Source of the DNA: Alphaproteobacteria bacterium
GTDB taxonomy: Bacteria; Pseudomonadota; Alphaproteobacteria; Rs-D84
Direction of reading: 5' to 3'
NCBI GenBank assembly: GCA_009777955.1
Contig: WRKW01000006.1
Coordinates: 1-64,000, forward strand
DNA: 64,000 nucleotides
Shown in pieces: positions 51,914 to 61,227 of the stretch. The first letter of the stretch is position 1. The number at the start of each line of letters is the position of its first letter. The notes beneath the pieces were generated by a model that did no database searches, was not told the origin of the DNA, and saw only the letters and a list, made by a program, of their open reading frames with translations. Position numbers and translations under genes: made by a program.

Positions 51914-51939
51914 GTTGCATGAATAGCAAGGCAGAAAAT

Positions 51940-53016
51940 ATGAAAAAACAAACCGAAAAACCAGATATTTCGTTAATTATTCCATGTTATAATATAGAAG
52001 GACATATAGATGACTGTATGCAGTCTGTTATGTGTCAAAAAAACATAAGAAAATGCGAAGTAATTCTCGTAAACGACGGCTCTGTTGATTCTACGAAAAA
52101 AAAGCTTATGAAATATGTAAAAAGATACCCAAAGATTGTACAGCTGGTTGAAAACAGATATAATCTTGGCGTATCTGCCGCACGCAATATAGGATTGGAA
52201 AAGGCCAAAGGAAATATTATGTTCGTTGACGGCGACGACATGATAGGTGGCAAGCTGGAATCCGGAATCGACACATATTATTTGGAAAATTTTTTGGATA
52301 CCTTGAACTCTAATCCGGGTGCCAGCATGGTTGTTGGAAACCTGTTGGTGGTTGATCATGACAATACCAGAATGCTTTGTGCCAAACGATTTAAAAATTT
52401 ATTCAATCATTCGACAAAGAAAACAATAGATATCAATTCGGCATTGGATTTATTGGACAAAAGGCTTAGCAGTTGTGCCATCCTTTATCGTGCCGATATC
52501 ATACAGAAATACAATCTGCGATTTATGCCCCAACTTACTTATTTTGAAGATGCCGATTTTGTAATAAGATATGCGTTCAAAGGTGCCCCGAAATACCCAA
52601 GCGTTCTGGAAGTTGTTCCGGACTTTTCACATTCGTATTACATATATCGCCGCAGAACCGATTCGGCCATGACCAAATTGTCTTGCCATTCTGAAAAGTA
52701 TATGCGCCGATTGGAAAGGACACAGAATAAATTGGCATATTATTCCCGGTTTTTATTGCGATGCAATGGATTAATGGGGCCGGATTCCCATATATATAAT
52801 ATAGTTGCGCATCGTTTCAGCCAAACAGTCAAAAACATAAATGTATATAAAAAAGATTCTGATGCCGTTGCCTATGAATCTTTATCCAGAAAATATATCC
52901 CATGGCAGTGTGTGGGATGTACAAAAAACAGATGTATTGCTTGCGGGAACAACGATATATTGCTGGCGACTGCGGAAAGGTGTAAAAACGATTTGTTGCA
53001 TGGTCGGCGGCGTTAA
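51940..53016 (+). CDS. Family 2 glycosyltransferase with Cys-rich tail
   Basis: A GT-A glycosyltransferase of 358 residues: ISLIIPCYNIEGHIDDCM, VILVNDGSVDST, GVSAARNIGLEKAKGNIMFVDGDDM (DXD-like). After the catalytic part the C-terminus carries a Cys cluster (WQCVGCTKNRCIACGNN), possibly a metal site, and a basic end. ATG 51940 has AAGGCAG at good spacing; ATG 51919 is an alternative close to the mRNA start. It is only 224 nt from variable copy 3, divergent. Acceptor unknown. Confidence 0.85.
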   Translation: MKKQTEKPDISLIIPCYNIEGHIDDCMQSVMCQKNIRKCEVILVNDGSVDSTKKKLMKYVKRYPKIVQLVENRYNLGVSAARNIGLEKAKGNIMFVDGDDMIGGKLESGIDTYYLENFLDTLNSNPGASMVVGNLLVVDHDNTRMLCAKRFKNLFNHSTKKTIDINSALDLLDKRLSSCAILYRADIIQKYNLRFMPQLTYFEDADFVIRYAFKGAPKYPSVLEVVPDFSHSYYIYRRRTDSAMTKLSCHSEKYMRRLERTQNKLAYYSRFLLRCNGLMGPDSHIYNIVAHRFSQTVKNINVYKKDSDAVAYESLSRKYIPWQCVGCTKNRCIACGNNDILLATAERCKNDLLHGRRR

Positions 53017-53086
53017 TAACCGTAATTCCTGCTTGCGCGGGGATTTTTTTTTCGCTATGCTTCCCAAGTCAAAGAGGGGATTTATC

Positions 53087-54457
53087 ATGAAAAAATTACT
53101 AGTATCCGTGCTTTTGTCTGTATCCGTGATGTTTGGCGCGATATCGGCTGAAAAGAAAAAAGAGCCCATAAACCGGCTTACAGACGAAGAAATTTACCGC
53201 GAGCTTAAAAAGTTCGCATTGGTGTTCCAGTCTGCTCGCGATAATTTTGTTGAAGAGGTAGATGAAAAAAAAGCGTTGGAAGCCGCGATGAATGGAATGT
53301 TGGCGGCACTGGATCCTCATTCTTCTTATTTGACCGCCGATGAGATGAAAGATTTTACCGATAAATCAAGTGGCAGTTTTGGTGGCCTGGGCATTCAGAT
53401 TACAGCGGACAAGGGCGTGATTCGCGTGATTTCCCCAATTGATGACACCCCGGCGGAACGTGCCGGAATCAAAGCCGGCGATTATATCACACATATAGAT
53501 GATGAACAGGTTGGTGGATTGACCCTTACCCAGGCTGTGAAAAAAATGAAAGGAAAGCCTGGGACAAAAGTAAAGCTTACAATCATGCAACAGGGAAAAG
53601 AGCCAAAAACTATAACCCTTACACGCGATATTATAAAGGTAAAATCTGTAAAGCATGAACGAAAGGGCAGTGATGAAGATGTCGGATATATACGTATATC
53701 GGATTTTGGTGCGACCACGACAAGAGAATTGCGTGAAGCTATCACGGCTTTGGAAAAAAAGAAAGTAAAAGGTTATATCATAGATGTTCGTAACAACCCC
53801 GGCGGCTATCTGACCGCGGCAATAGGGGCAACGGACGCGTTTCTTGATGGCGGCGACATAGTATCTACCCGCGGGCGCGATAAAAAAGATATGGATGTTG
53901 CGCGCGCAAAGCCGGGCGATTTAACCAATGGAAAACCGATGGTAGTATTGGTAAATCATGGGTCGGCATCGGCATCGGAAATTCTTGCCGGCGCGATACA
54001 GGACAACGGCCGCGGAATTGTTATGGGGACACAGACTTTTGGAAAGGGCAGTGTGCAACAGCAAAAACCTTTTGCCGATGGCACCGCGATTCATATTACC
54101 GTTGCGCGGTATTATACGCCCAGCGGAAACTCGATTCAGGGGGAGGGCATAACGCCAGATATAGAGGTCTTGCATTCAAAAGTGGAAGTCTTGGAAAAAA
54201 GACGCGATTTGTTTTCAGAAGCGACATTGTTGGGCGCATTGAAAAAAGACGACAAAGATAGTGCCAAAAAATCAAAGGACAAGGATAAAGGCAAAGATGA
54301 TGATGTTTCAGATGAAGAGTCCGATGGCAAAGTCGATTATCAGTTGAATCGTGCCATAGATATGGTACACGCGATGGCAAGGTTGGAACAGCGTAAAGCG
54401 GAAAGCGCGAAAAAAGACGCAGAGAAAGAAGAAAAGAAAGACGAAGATAAATCATAG
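53087..54457 (+). CDS. ctpA: S41-family C-terminal processing peptidase
   Basis: A periplasmic serine protease of 456 residues that trims envelope proteins or peptidoglycan hydrolases. Signal peptide MKKLLVSVLLSVSVMFGAISA; the N-terminal region has DPHSSYLTADEM; a PDZ domain follows (GLGIQITADKG... TPAERAGIKAGDYITHID). The catalytic Ser is in NHGSASASEILAGA and Lys in TFGKGSVQ. A Lys/Asp/Glu-rich tail ends the protein. ATG 53087 after AGAGGGGA is used; the track frame begins 82 codons earlier inside the glycosyltransferase gene. Confidence 0.93.
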   Translation: MKKLLVSVLLSVSVMFGAISAEKKKEPINRLTDEEIYRELKKFALVFQSARDNFVEEVDEKKALEAAMNGMLAALDPHSSYLTADEMKDFTDKSSGSFGGLGIQITADKGVIRVISPIDDTPAERAGIKAGDYITHIDDEQVGGLTLTQAVKKMKGKPGTKVKLTIMQQGKEPKTITLTRDIIKVKSVKHERKGSDEDVGYIRISDFGATTTRELREAITALEKKKVKGYIIDVRNNPGGYLTAAIGATDAFLDGGDIVSTRGRDKKDMDVARAKPGDLTNGKPMVVLVNHGSASASEILAGAIQDNGRGIVMGTQTFGKGSVQQQKPFADGTAIHITVARYYTPSGNSIQGEGITPDIEVLHSKVEVLEKRRDLFSEATLLGALKKDDKDSAKKSKDKDKGKDDDVSDEESDGKVDYQLNRAIDMVHAMARLEQRKAESAKKDAEKEEKKDEDKS

Positions 54458-54487
54458 GGCGTAAATCGTTTTACGTCTTACGAAGAT

Positions 54488-54578
54488 CCGCCATGCTTCC
54501 CGTTTTTTTGAATGAATAGTGAATAATGAATAATTAATGCGTCGCGCAAAGCGCGACACCATCTTCATGCTTTCCGAC
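54488..54578. repeat. Interspersed repeat, family B, copy 6
   Basis: TTTTTTTGAATGAATAGTGAATAATGAA followed by the hairpin GTCGCGCAAAGCGCGAC and CATGCTTTCC; near-identical to copy 2 in the same orientation. Confidence 0.65.
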
Positions 54579-54610
54579 TTTCGGTCGGCATTATTTTCAG
54601 CCCTATCGTT

Positions 54611-55030
54611 TTAATGGTTCTTAGAAAAATTATTCATAAAGGGCGTGGCTATCCGTCGTTCCGCTTCAAGCAGCTTTTTAACCTTTGCTTTAAGGATTTT
54701 CAGTTTTTTCATAGCGGAATTTGGATCGTCATAGTTTTCGTACCAGTCTTTCAAAGCTTTATTAACCGAATCCATTTCTGCATAACCTTCGACCCATTTG
54801 TATTTACCATTTTCATCCACTCGCAGTATAAGACTGTTTGATTCTGGATGTGCTGAAAAATGACGAAATGGGGCGGCCGGTCTAAGATATGCCCATTCTG
54901 AATTCAATCCATATTGTACCGCGTCAAGAATCATGTTGAATGTCTGTTCTTTGTCGGGAAGATCTTTTAATGACATTAAAAGTTGTTTTCGTCTGTTTTT
55001 TGACGAAGTTGTTATTTTTATTTTTTTCAT
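54611..55030 (-). CDS. Hypothetical soluble protein
   Basis: A 139-residue protein of unknown function with basic N- and C-terminal parts and a central SLILRVDENGKYKWVEGYAEMD stretch. No signal peptide or membrane segment; the last third is probably helical. Minus-strand promoter TTGACA (55116-55121), 16-nt spacer, TATAGT (55094-55099). It is divergent from nifJ, which raises the possibility of shared control. Confidence 0.6.
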   Translation of the reverse strand: MKKIKITTSSKNRRKQLLMSLKDLPDKEQTFNMILDAVQYGLNSEWAYLRPAAPFRHFSAHPESNSLILRVDENGKYKWVEGYAEMDSVNKALKDWYENYDDPNSAMKKLKILKAKVKKLLEAERRIATPFMNNFSKNH

Positions 55031-55093
55031 TTCTATTATCTTTCGTTGTTTTATTTATCGCAAAATTGGCATCTTGGTATTATTTGCTGTAAC

Positions 55094-55164
55094 ACTATAT
55101 TACAAGTGTGTGTTTTGTCAATATTTTGTTTGTTGCTTGTTTTATTTCTTTGGCGTGGTATAAT
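55094..55164. promoter_or_regulatory. Divergent promoters between the 139-residue gene and nifJ
   Basis: Minus strand: TTGACA (55116-55121)/TATAGT (55094-55099), spacer 16. Plus strand: TTGTTT (55137-55142)/TATAAT (55159-55164), spacer 16. No FNR-type box was identified. Confidence 0.6.
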
Positions 55165-55193
55165 TTGCACCTATTAAGAAAGGTGTTTGTAAA

Positions 55194-58100
55194 ATGGTAA
55201 AAAAGATGGAAAGAATTATAACCGATGGTAATTGGGCGGCGGCAGATGTTGCATATCGTTGCAGCGAATTTTCAGCAATTTATCCGATAACCCCGTCGTC
55301 ATCGATGGGGGAATTGGCCGACGAGTGGGCATTCCAGCACAAGAAAAATATATGGGGTGCGATCCCCGGTGTTATAGAAATGCAGTCCGAAGGCGGTGCC
55401 GCGGGTGCTATTCATGGGGCCTTGCAGATGGGGTCATTGTGTACGACCTTTACATCGTCACAGGGGCTTTTGCTGATGATTCCGAATATGTACAAGATTG
55501 CGGGTGAACAAACACCGTTTGTTATGCACGTAGCGGCCAGGGCCATTGCGACGCATGCTTTGTCTATTTTCGGGGATCATTCCGACGTGATGGGTGTCCG
55601 CGGTGCCGGCTTTGCCATGCTATCCAGCCATAATGTACAACAGGCTCATGATATGGCCGCAATCTCGCATGCGGCGACATTACGTTCGCGAGTGCCGTTT
55701 TTACATTTCTTTGACGGATTTCGCACAAGTCATGAAGAATCGCGCATGGAAAGGCTTTCAGATGATGATCTGCGCGCGCTTGTTCCGACAAAGACTTTGT
55801 TGGCGGCACGTGCGCGCGGCATGACCCCAGATAATCCAACCATCCGCGGTACAGCACAGAATCCGGATGTTTTTTTCCAGGGTCGCGAGGCAGCAAACTT
55901 GTTGTATGATGCCGTGCCAGAAATAGTACAGGGCGTAATGGATGAATTTACAAAGCTGACGAATCGCAAATATGGATTGGTTAATTACTTTGGTGATCCA
56001 AAGGCCGAAAATGTCATAGTTGCGATGGGTTCGGGGGTCGAAACCATAATTGAAACCCTTAACCATCTTCCAAAGGGTGTCGGTCTTGTCGCGGTGCATT
56101 TATACAGACCGTTTCCTGTGGCTGCGTTCCTGTCCGCATTGCCCGACACAGTGAAACACATAGCCGTGCTTGATCGTACAAAGGAACCGGGCAGTATTGG
56201 CGAACCGCTTTATCTTGATGTGGTTGCCGCAATTAATAAGTCATCAGTTGGCAATTCATCGCAGCCCGGGGCGGATCAGCGACCGGCAATTCAAATTTTT
56301 GGTGGTCGGTATGGGCTTGGCTCTAAAGAATTCAAACCCCGCGATGTAAAGGCAATTGTAGAAAATATGATGCTTGGAACTTTGCGGCATAACTTTACCG
56401 TTGGCATCGATGACGATGTGACGAATTTATCATTGAAAACCGATCCTGTATTCGCCAATGATGATAAAGGTTACAAATCCGCCATCCTTTATGGTATTGG
56501 TTCTGATGGCACTGTTGGCGCGGTCAAAAACATAGTGAAGATAGTTGGTGAAAATTCCGATCTGTATCCGCAATCCTATGCCGTATATGATTCAAAAAAA
56601 TCCGGGGGACTGACTGCATCCCATTTGCGTTTTGCGCCCGAACATATACGGTCACAGTATTTGGTAGAATACGCTGATTTCATTTCCGTTTCTAACTTTA
56701 CGATCGCGCAAAGATTCGATGTTTTCAAGGGATTAAAACCCGGTGGCACTGTTATGATAAATACCGGGCTTGCACCGGATGATGCGTTCGCAAATCTTCC
56801 GCGCGATGTCCAAGAACATTTGTTGCGCATGCGTGCGCGTGTTTATTTCCTTGATGCCAACCGTGCCGCGCGGGAATTGGGTTTGGGTAATCGTATCAAT
56901 ACTTTCATAATGTTGAATTTCTTTGGCCTGACCGAAATCATAAATCCGGCGGTTGCGGCAAAGGCCGCAAAGGATGCGATCGAAAAAACTTACAAAAGGA
57001 AAGGTGCGGATGTTGTAACTGCGAACTGGGCTGCGGTTGATCGTGCGGCGGATTTCCTTTTCGAATTCAAATTGCCCGGCAAACCATCGGAATTTGCGCC
57101 GGATTGGATCCCCGCCATGATAGCGGATGCACCGGCAAAAATCGCGGGCGTGCTGGGTGAAATGGCTGCTCAACGCGGTGATGCCTTGCCGGTATCGGCA
57201 TTCACGGATAAAGATGATGTAAATTTCGCATACGGCCAGTATCCTGTTGGCACCAGCAAATATGAAAAACGTTCCATTGCTGAACGTGTCGCTATATGTG
57301 ATTTAAGCAAGTGCATACAGTGTGGAAAATGCTCGATGTTGTGTCCGCATGCGGCAATCAGGATGAATTTGGTAAATAAATCAGCAACGGGCTTTGTGGA
57401 ATCAAAAACCAAAGAGCTTGGCGATGATATGTGGTTTTCGCTGACAATCTCTCCCGCAGACTGCACGGGATGCCAGGTCTGTACAAAAGCATGTCCGACC
57501 GGCGCATTGCGTATGGTGTCCGCAAAAGAAGCCATAGACACGGGTAACCAGGATGCATTCGATGCGGCCAGCAAACTGGCACCATTCCCGCGGGAAAAGC
57601 TGAATCTGAATATTCCAAAGCATATCGAGCTTTGCGAACACATGTTCGAATTTCCCGGTGCCTGTGCCGGATGTGGTGAAACACCGTATATAAAGCTGAT
57701 AACGAAATTGTTCGGCGATCGTATGGTTGTTGCAAATGCCACAGGCTGTTCGTCAATATATTGCGGAAATCTGCCAACTACCCCGTATACTACAAATGCT
57801 GCGGGTCGTGGTCCGGCATGGTCAAATTCATTGTTCGAAGATAATGCCGAATATGGCCTTGGCATGCGTCTTGCGCTGAATCAAAGACAAAATGCTTTGC
57901 GGGCACTGTTGTTCGAACTGGGATATCCGAATGTGGAAAAACTTTTTATAGAAACAGATATCGAGAAACAACGTGAAAACGAATCGGTTGTGCGCAAATG
58001 GTTGGCAAAATCGAAACATCCGCGCGCTGCGGAAGCGATGTCATTGGTGGACGCACTGGTTGAAAAATCTTTGTGGATTATTGGTGGTGATGGTTGGGCA

Positions 58101-58769
58101 TACGACATTGGTTTCGGGGGACTGGATCATATACTGCATAGTGGCCAGAATGTAAATATTCTGGTACTTGATACCGAAGGTTATTCGAACACGGGTGGCC
58201 AGCAATCAAAGGCAACCCCGTTCGGCGCATCTATGAAGTTTGCTGTCGGTGGCAAGGATCAGCATAAAAAAGATCTTGGTCTGATTGCGATGATGTCGGG
58301 TGCATATGTGGCACAGATTGCGATGGGCGCGGATCAGCCCCAAGCGATTCGTGCAATTCGTGAAGCAGAGTCTTTCCCAGGGCCGTCGATTATACTGGCA
58401 TACAGTCCATGTATTTCGCATGGATATGACATGCAGAATGGTTCGGCGCACCAGCGTGCATTGGTGGATGCGGGCGTATGGCCATTGTTCCGATTTAATC
58501 CGTCATTGATAGAGCAGGGCAAAAATCCGCTGATTATGGATTCTGGCGGAAATGTTTGTGTTGGTCCTGATTGCGAATCGGCAGATAATCCGGAACTTGC
58601 GGCATTGGAAAAATTCCTTATGACCGAGGGGCGATTCAAAACGGCCCAGGCCATGAATCCAACGCGGTTTGCGCGGCTGGTGGCGCATGCGGCCAGTGAC
58701 AATGAATACCGCCGTGAACTGAAAAAGCATATTGCATCGTTTGTTTTGCAACGCAAAATATGCGATTAA
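55194..58769 (+). CDS. nifJ: Pyruvate:ferredoxin (flavodoxin) oxidoreductase
   Basis: It oxidises pyruvate with CoA to acetyl-CoA, CO2 and reduced ferredoxin. The 1191-residue single-chain enzyme has all domains: an N-terminal pyrimidine-binding domain (YPITPSSSMGELADEWA) and a CoA/transketolase-like part. An 8Fe-8S ferredoxin domain follows (CIQCGKCSMLCPHAA, CTGCQVCTKACPTGA). The C-terminal thiamine-diphosphate domain reads CAGCGETPYIKL, GDGWAYDIGFGGLDH and TEGYSNTGGQQSKATP. Oxygen-labile in most hosts, it points to anaerobic life. ATG 55194 follows AAAGGTG; MERIITDGNW at 55206 is an alternative start. Confidence 0.95.
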   Translation: MVKKMERIITDGNWAAADVAYRCSEFSAIYPITPSSSMGELADEWAFQHKKNIWGAIPGVIEMQSEGGAAGAIHGALQMGSLCTTFTSSQGLLLMIPNMYKIAGEQTPFVMHVAARAIATHALSIFGDHSDVMGVRGAGFAMLSSHNVQQAHDMAAISHAATLRSRVPFLHFFDGFRTSHEESRMERLSDDDLRALVPTKTLLAARARGMTPDNPTIRGTAQNPDVFFQGREAANLLYDAVPEIVQGVMDEFTKLTNRKYGLVNYFGDPKAENVIVAMGSGVETIIETLNHLPKGVGLVAVHLYRPFPVAAFLSALPDTVKHIAVLDRTKEPGSIGEPLYLDVVAAINKSSVGNSSQPGADQRPAIQIFGGRYGLGSKEFKPRDVKAIVENMMLGTLRHNFTVGIDDDVTNLSLKTDPVFANDDKGYKSAILYGIGSDGTVGAVKNIVKIVGENSDLYPQSYAVYDSKKSGGLTASHLRFAPEHIRSQYLVEYADFISVSNFTIAQRFDVFKGLKPGGTVMINTGLAPDDAFANLPRDVQEHLLRMRARVYFLDANRAARELGLGNRINTFIMLNFFGLTEIINPAVAAKAAKDAIEKTYKRKGADVVTANWAAVDRAADFLFEFKLPGKPSEFAPDWIPAMIADAPAKIAGVLGEMAAQRGDALPVSAFTDKDDVNFAYGQYPVGTSKYEKRSIAERVAICDLSKCIQCGKCSMLCPHAAIRMNLVNKSATGFVESKTKELGDDMWFSLTISPADCTGCQVCTKACPTGALRMVSAKEAIDTGNQDAFDAASKLAPFPREKLNLNIPKHIELCEHMFEFPGACAGCGETPYIKLITKLFGDRMVVANATGCSSIYCGNLPTTPYTTNAAGRGPAWSNSLFEDNAEYGLGMRLALNQRQNALRALLFELGYPNVEKLFIETDIEKQRENESVVRKWLAKSKHPRAAEAMSLVDALVEKSLWIIGGDGWAYDIGFGGLDHILHSGQNVNILVLDTEGYSNTGGQQSKATPFGASMKFAVGGKDQHKKDLGLIAMMSGAYVAQIAMGADQPQAIRAIREAESFPGPSIILAYSPCISHGYDMQNGSAHQRALVDAGVWPLFRFNPSLIEQGKNPLIMDSGGNVCVGPDCESADNPELAALEKFLMTEGRFKTAQAMNPTRFARLVAHAASDNEYRRELKKHIASFVLQRKICD

Positions 58770-58807
58770 ATACTGGGAAAGTTTCATAACCTAAATGTTC
58801 GACGGGC

Positions 58808-59062
58808 TTAATTACATTTGTGGAATTTAACTTTCCATCTGAATTTTGAATCGATTCTGCAACGAATATAGCCTTTTCTGTAATACCATTCCCCGCGTCG
58901 GATATCGGCGCATGGCATAAGTATTTTTGTGCCAAACCCACAGAATATAATGTCGGCACTGGCGGTATGGATTTCTGTCGCTCGCGGTGCATAGATATAT
59001 GAATAATGGGTTTCTGGTCTGTTTATTGCGATCATACTTTCATCTAGTAATTCGATTTTCAT
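58808..59062 (-). CDS. Small hypothetical protein
   Basis: An 84-residue basic protein with four cysteines and a pattern IRRGEWYYRKGYIRCRIDSKFRWKVKFHKC at its end (shown only in part here as GEWYYRKGYIRCRI). No signal peptide. It is preceded by AAAGAGGC, and a TTGACA box lies about 55 nt upstream. It is convergent with nifJ. Family unknown. Confidence 0.5.
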   Translation of the reverse strand: MKIELLDESMIAINRPETHYSYIYAPRATEIHTASADIIFCGFGTKILMPCADIRRGEWYYRKGYIRCRIDSKFRWKVKFHKCN

Positions 59063-59220
59063 AAATGCCTCTTTTTGTGACTATTTATATTAAATAGAAA
59101 AAGGATGGTTTTGTCAAAAATATTGTCGGCTTGCTTTTTATCCCTTTGCATTGCGAGAAATAAAATGTAAAATGCCAACCTAGGGGCGCGAGAAAAGGAT
59201 AACCAAAAAGGTATGTAAAA

Positions 59221-59463
59221 ATGAATTTTAATTTTAATAAATTATTTGCCCGGAAAAATGTTGTATGTGTTTTAGGTCCTTATTGGGGGGATTCTGCCAA
59301 AGGGAAAAAGCCATATTTTTTTGTTGATGTCAAATTTTGCGGGGATTATGGCCGTTGGAAAAGAACGCGTTTCAGTCACGAAAGTAATGATTTAAATATA
59401 AAACATGTCGCGCGTACAAAGGCGAATACTTATGCCAACATGATGAGAGAGAAGATAAAATAA
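59221..59463 (+). CDS. Small hypothetical protein upstream of a BamE-like gene
   Basis: An 80-residue protein rich in Lys, Phe and Tyr, with VVCVLGPYWGDSAKGKKPYFFVDVK at its centre. It is preceded by AAAGGATAACC and AAAAAGG. It ends 2 nt before the next gene, so they form an operon. No family is recognised. Confidence 0.5.
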   Translation: MNFNFNKLFARKNVVCVLGPYWGDSAKGKKPYFFVDVKFCGDYGRWKRTRFSHESNDLNIKHVARTKANTYANMMREKIK

Positions 59464-59465
59464 AA

Positions 59466-59897
59466 ATGAAAAAAATATTTCCGCTGATTATTTCTTTTGC
59501 CATTTGCGCGTGTACATTTCAGACGAAGCAGCGTGGGTATGTTTTTCCGGAAGATACTGAAGAACGGCTGATGACGGTAAAAAACACCGCAGATCTGGAA
59601 GAAAAGTTTGGAAGTCCTTTGGCGCGTACTGTATACGGGGAATCGATCTGGATATACTATGGTGCGGATGAAAATTATCACGGGCCATTCCCGTTGACTT
59701 GGGATAATCGGAAAGTATTGCTTGTGCGGATAGACGGAAACCGTGTGATGGATACGAAAATCCTGAATGACAAAGATTTGCCCGATGTAAGAATTGCAAG
59801 TGGTGCGACCCCCATACCCGCGGAAATCCAGCTTAATATGCTGGAAGAACTGGTAAACAACATCGGTCGTTTCAGTCCGGCGGGACTGGGGCAGTAA
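59466..59897 (+). CDS. SmpA/OmlA (BamE)-like lipoprotein
   Basis: A 143-residue lipoprotein (lipobox near ICAC, residues 13-16) with a SmpA/OmlA domain: GYVFPEDTEERLMTVKNTADLEEKFGSPL and YGESIWIYYGAD. BamE is an accessory part of the outer-membrane beta-barrel assembly machine. The acidic C-terminus beyond residue 110 is an addition to the core domain. It precedes carD by 68 nt, but carD has its own promoter. Confidence 0.75.
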   Translation: MKKIFPLIISFAICACTFQTKQRGYVFPEDTEERLMTVKNTADLEEKFGSPLARTVYGESIWIYYGADENYHGPFPLTWDNRKVLLVRIDGNRVMDTKILNDKDLPDVRIASGATPIPAEIQLNMLEELVNNIGRFSPAGLGQ

Positions 59898-59898
59898 A

Positions 59899-59927
59899 TT
59901 GCACTTCGTATATTTGTATGATATAAT
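59899..59927 (+). promoter_or_regulatory. Promoter of carD
   Basis: TTGCAC (59899-59904), 17-nt spacer, TATAAT (59922-59927). Confidence 0.7.
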
Positions 59928-59965
59928 CAACCGGATAGAGAGAGACGAATCGAAAGGTTTTCGTT

Positions 59966-60526
59966 ATGGTTGCTAAAAAACTAGAGTTTAAGAACGGACA
60001 GTTCGTTGTATATCCGACCCAGGGTGTCGGAAAGGTTACGCGTGTGGAAGAACAAAATATCGGCGGACAAAAAATCCATATGATAGTGATAGAATTTGGC
60101 CAGAACAATATGATTCTGCGCGTGCCGCTTGAAAGGGCAGAAATTTCCGGCCTACGCCCGCTGGTCAGCGCAAGGAAAATGGACGAAGCTATTGACAGCG
60201 CAAAGCGTGCCGCGGGTGCAAAGCGTATGATTTGGGCGCGCCGCGCGGCGGCATACGAAGAAAGCATAAATTCGGGCGATCCGATGAGATTGGCGGAAGT
60301 AGTGCGCGATCTTCAGCGACGGTCGGCAGCGGATACCATGACATTTTCTGGCCGCCAGCTTTATATGCGCGCGCTTGAACGCATGGCCCAGGAGTTTGCC
60401 GCCCTGCATAAAATAGATGTAGAATCGGCATCTGATAAAATTGAAGAAATTTTGGGTGTGCCAAAAGAAATCGACCTTAACGCCGCGGAAGAAGATGGCG
60501 AGGAGCCATTTGAAGAAGAAAAATGA
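59966..60526 (+). CDS. CarD-family transcription regulator (CdnL-like)
   Basis: CarD/CdnL proteins bind RNA polymerase beta and stabilise open complexes, mainly at rRNA and growth genes. The 186-residue protein has the N-terminal Tudor-like RNAP-interacting domain (FVVYPTQGVGKVTRVEEQ, HMIVIEFGQNNMILRVPLERA) and a helical C-terminal DNA-binding part (ARRAAAYEESINSGD, VVRDLQRR). An acidic tail of about 15 residues follows. Its own consensus-like promoter suits a housekeeping regulator. Confidence 0.9.
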   Translation: MVAKKLEFKNGQFVVYPTQGVGKVTRVEEQNIGGQKIHMIVIEFGQNNMILRVPLERAEISGLRPLVSARKMDEAIDSAKRAAGAKRMIWARRAAAYEESINSGDPMRLAEVVRDLQRRSAADTMTFSGRQLYMRALERMAQEFAALHKIDVESASDKIEEILGVPKEIDLNAAEEDGEEPFEEEK

Positions 60527-60610
60527 TCTTCAATCTGGTGTAAAAAAACACTTTCAATATCTTTTGTCTTTTACTATTATGCCCTTGAATATAAGCTAAG
60601 GAGAGGCATA

Positions 60611-61201
60611 ATGAAAAAGTTTTTAGTGACTTGTTTTGTGATGTGTATGCTGTCAATTCCAGGCCACGCAGTGTTTCGATGTGTGGACAATAGAAATCCT
60701 GGTAATTGCACTAATATAGGATCCAATCTTTGGAGAGCGCATGGTTGTGCAACACCAGGAGCGTCGGAATTTTTTGGAACTTTTCGGTGTTCAGATACAC
60801 CGGGAACTATGGGTACAAAAGGAACCCCAAGTAATACAGGGGGGGCACATTGTTGGTGCAACCTTACAAGAACTCCTAATGGCGGATGGGTATATGCGGA
60901 TGTTTCTGCTGGAACCGCTCCCGCCAATCTGGTAGCGCCTGCACCGCCTGCTTCCGCCGGGAGTTTTGAAAATTTACCACCAAATGAAGAGTGTAGTACG
61001 CTAGTGAATACCGCTAATTCACGATTAGCTGCCGCCAGAACAGAAATAGACAAAATAGAGCCTGCCATTGCTACGATAAATGGTGCAGATACACTGATCA
61101 AGGCACAAGCTGCTGAAATAAATTGTCTGAAAAAATGTTCAGAGGCCTGTGCAAATGCTGCCAGAAACGCGGGTAGTTTTCGTAACGGATTATGGCAATA
61201 A
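60611..61201 (+). CDS. Secreted Cys protein with CWC / CxxxCxxxC domain, non-variable relative
   Basis: A 196-residue protein with a signal peptide (MKKFLVTCFVMCMLSIPGHA). It matches the variable family block by block: GASEFFGTFRCSDTPGT, HCWCNLTRTPNGGWVYA and, after an inserted Ala/Pro-rich and helical linker, CLKKCSEACANAARN then SFRNGLW at the end. It has no conserved leader and no repeat array, so it is not clearly a diversified target. AAGGAGAGG precedes the ATG. It is followed 26 nt later by another secreted Cys protein. Confidence 0.7.
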   Translation: MKKFLVTCFVMCMLSIPGHAVFRCVDNRNPGNCTNIGSNLWRAHGCATPGASEFFGTFRCSDTPGTMGTKGTPSNTGGAHCWCNLTRTPNGGWVYADVSAGTAPANLVAPAPPASAGSFENLPPNEECSTLVNTANSRLAAARTEIDKIEPAIATINGADTLIKAQAAEINCLKKCSEACANAARNAGSFRNGLWQ

Positions 61202-61227
61202 TTCTGATATTCTAGAAAGGATGCCCG

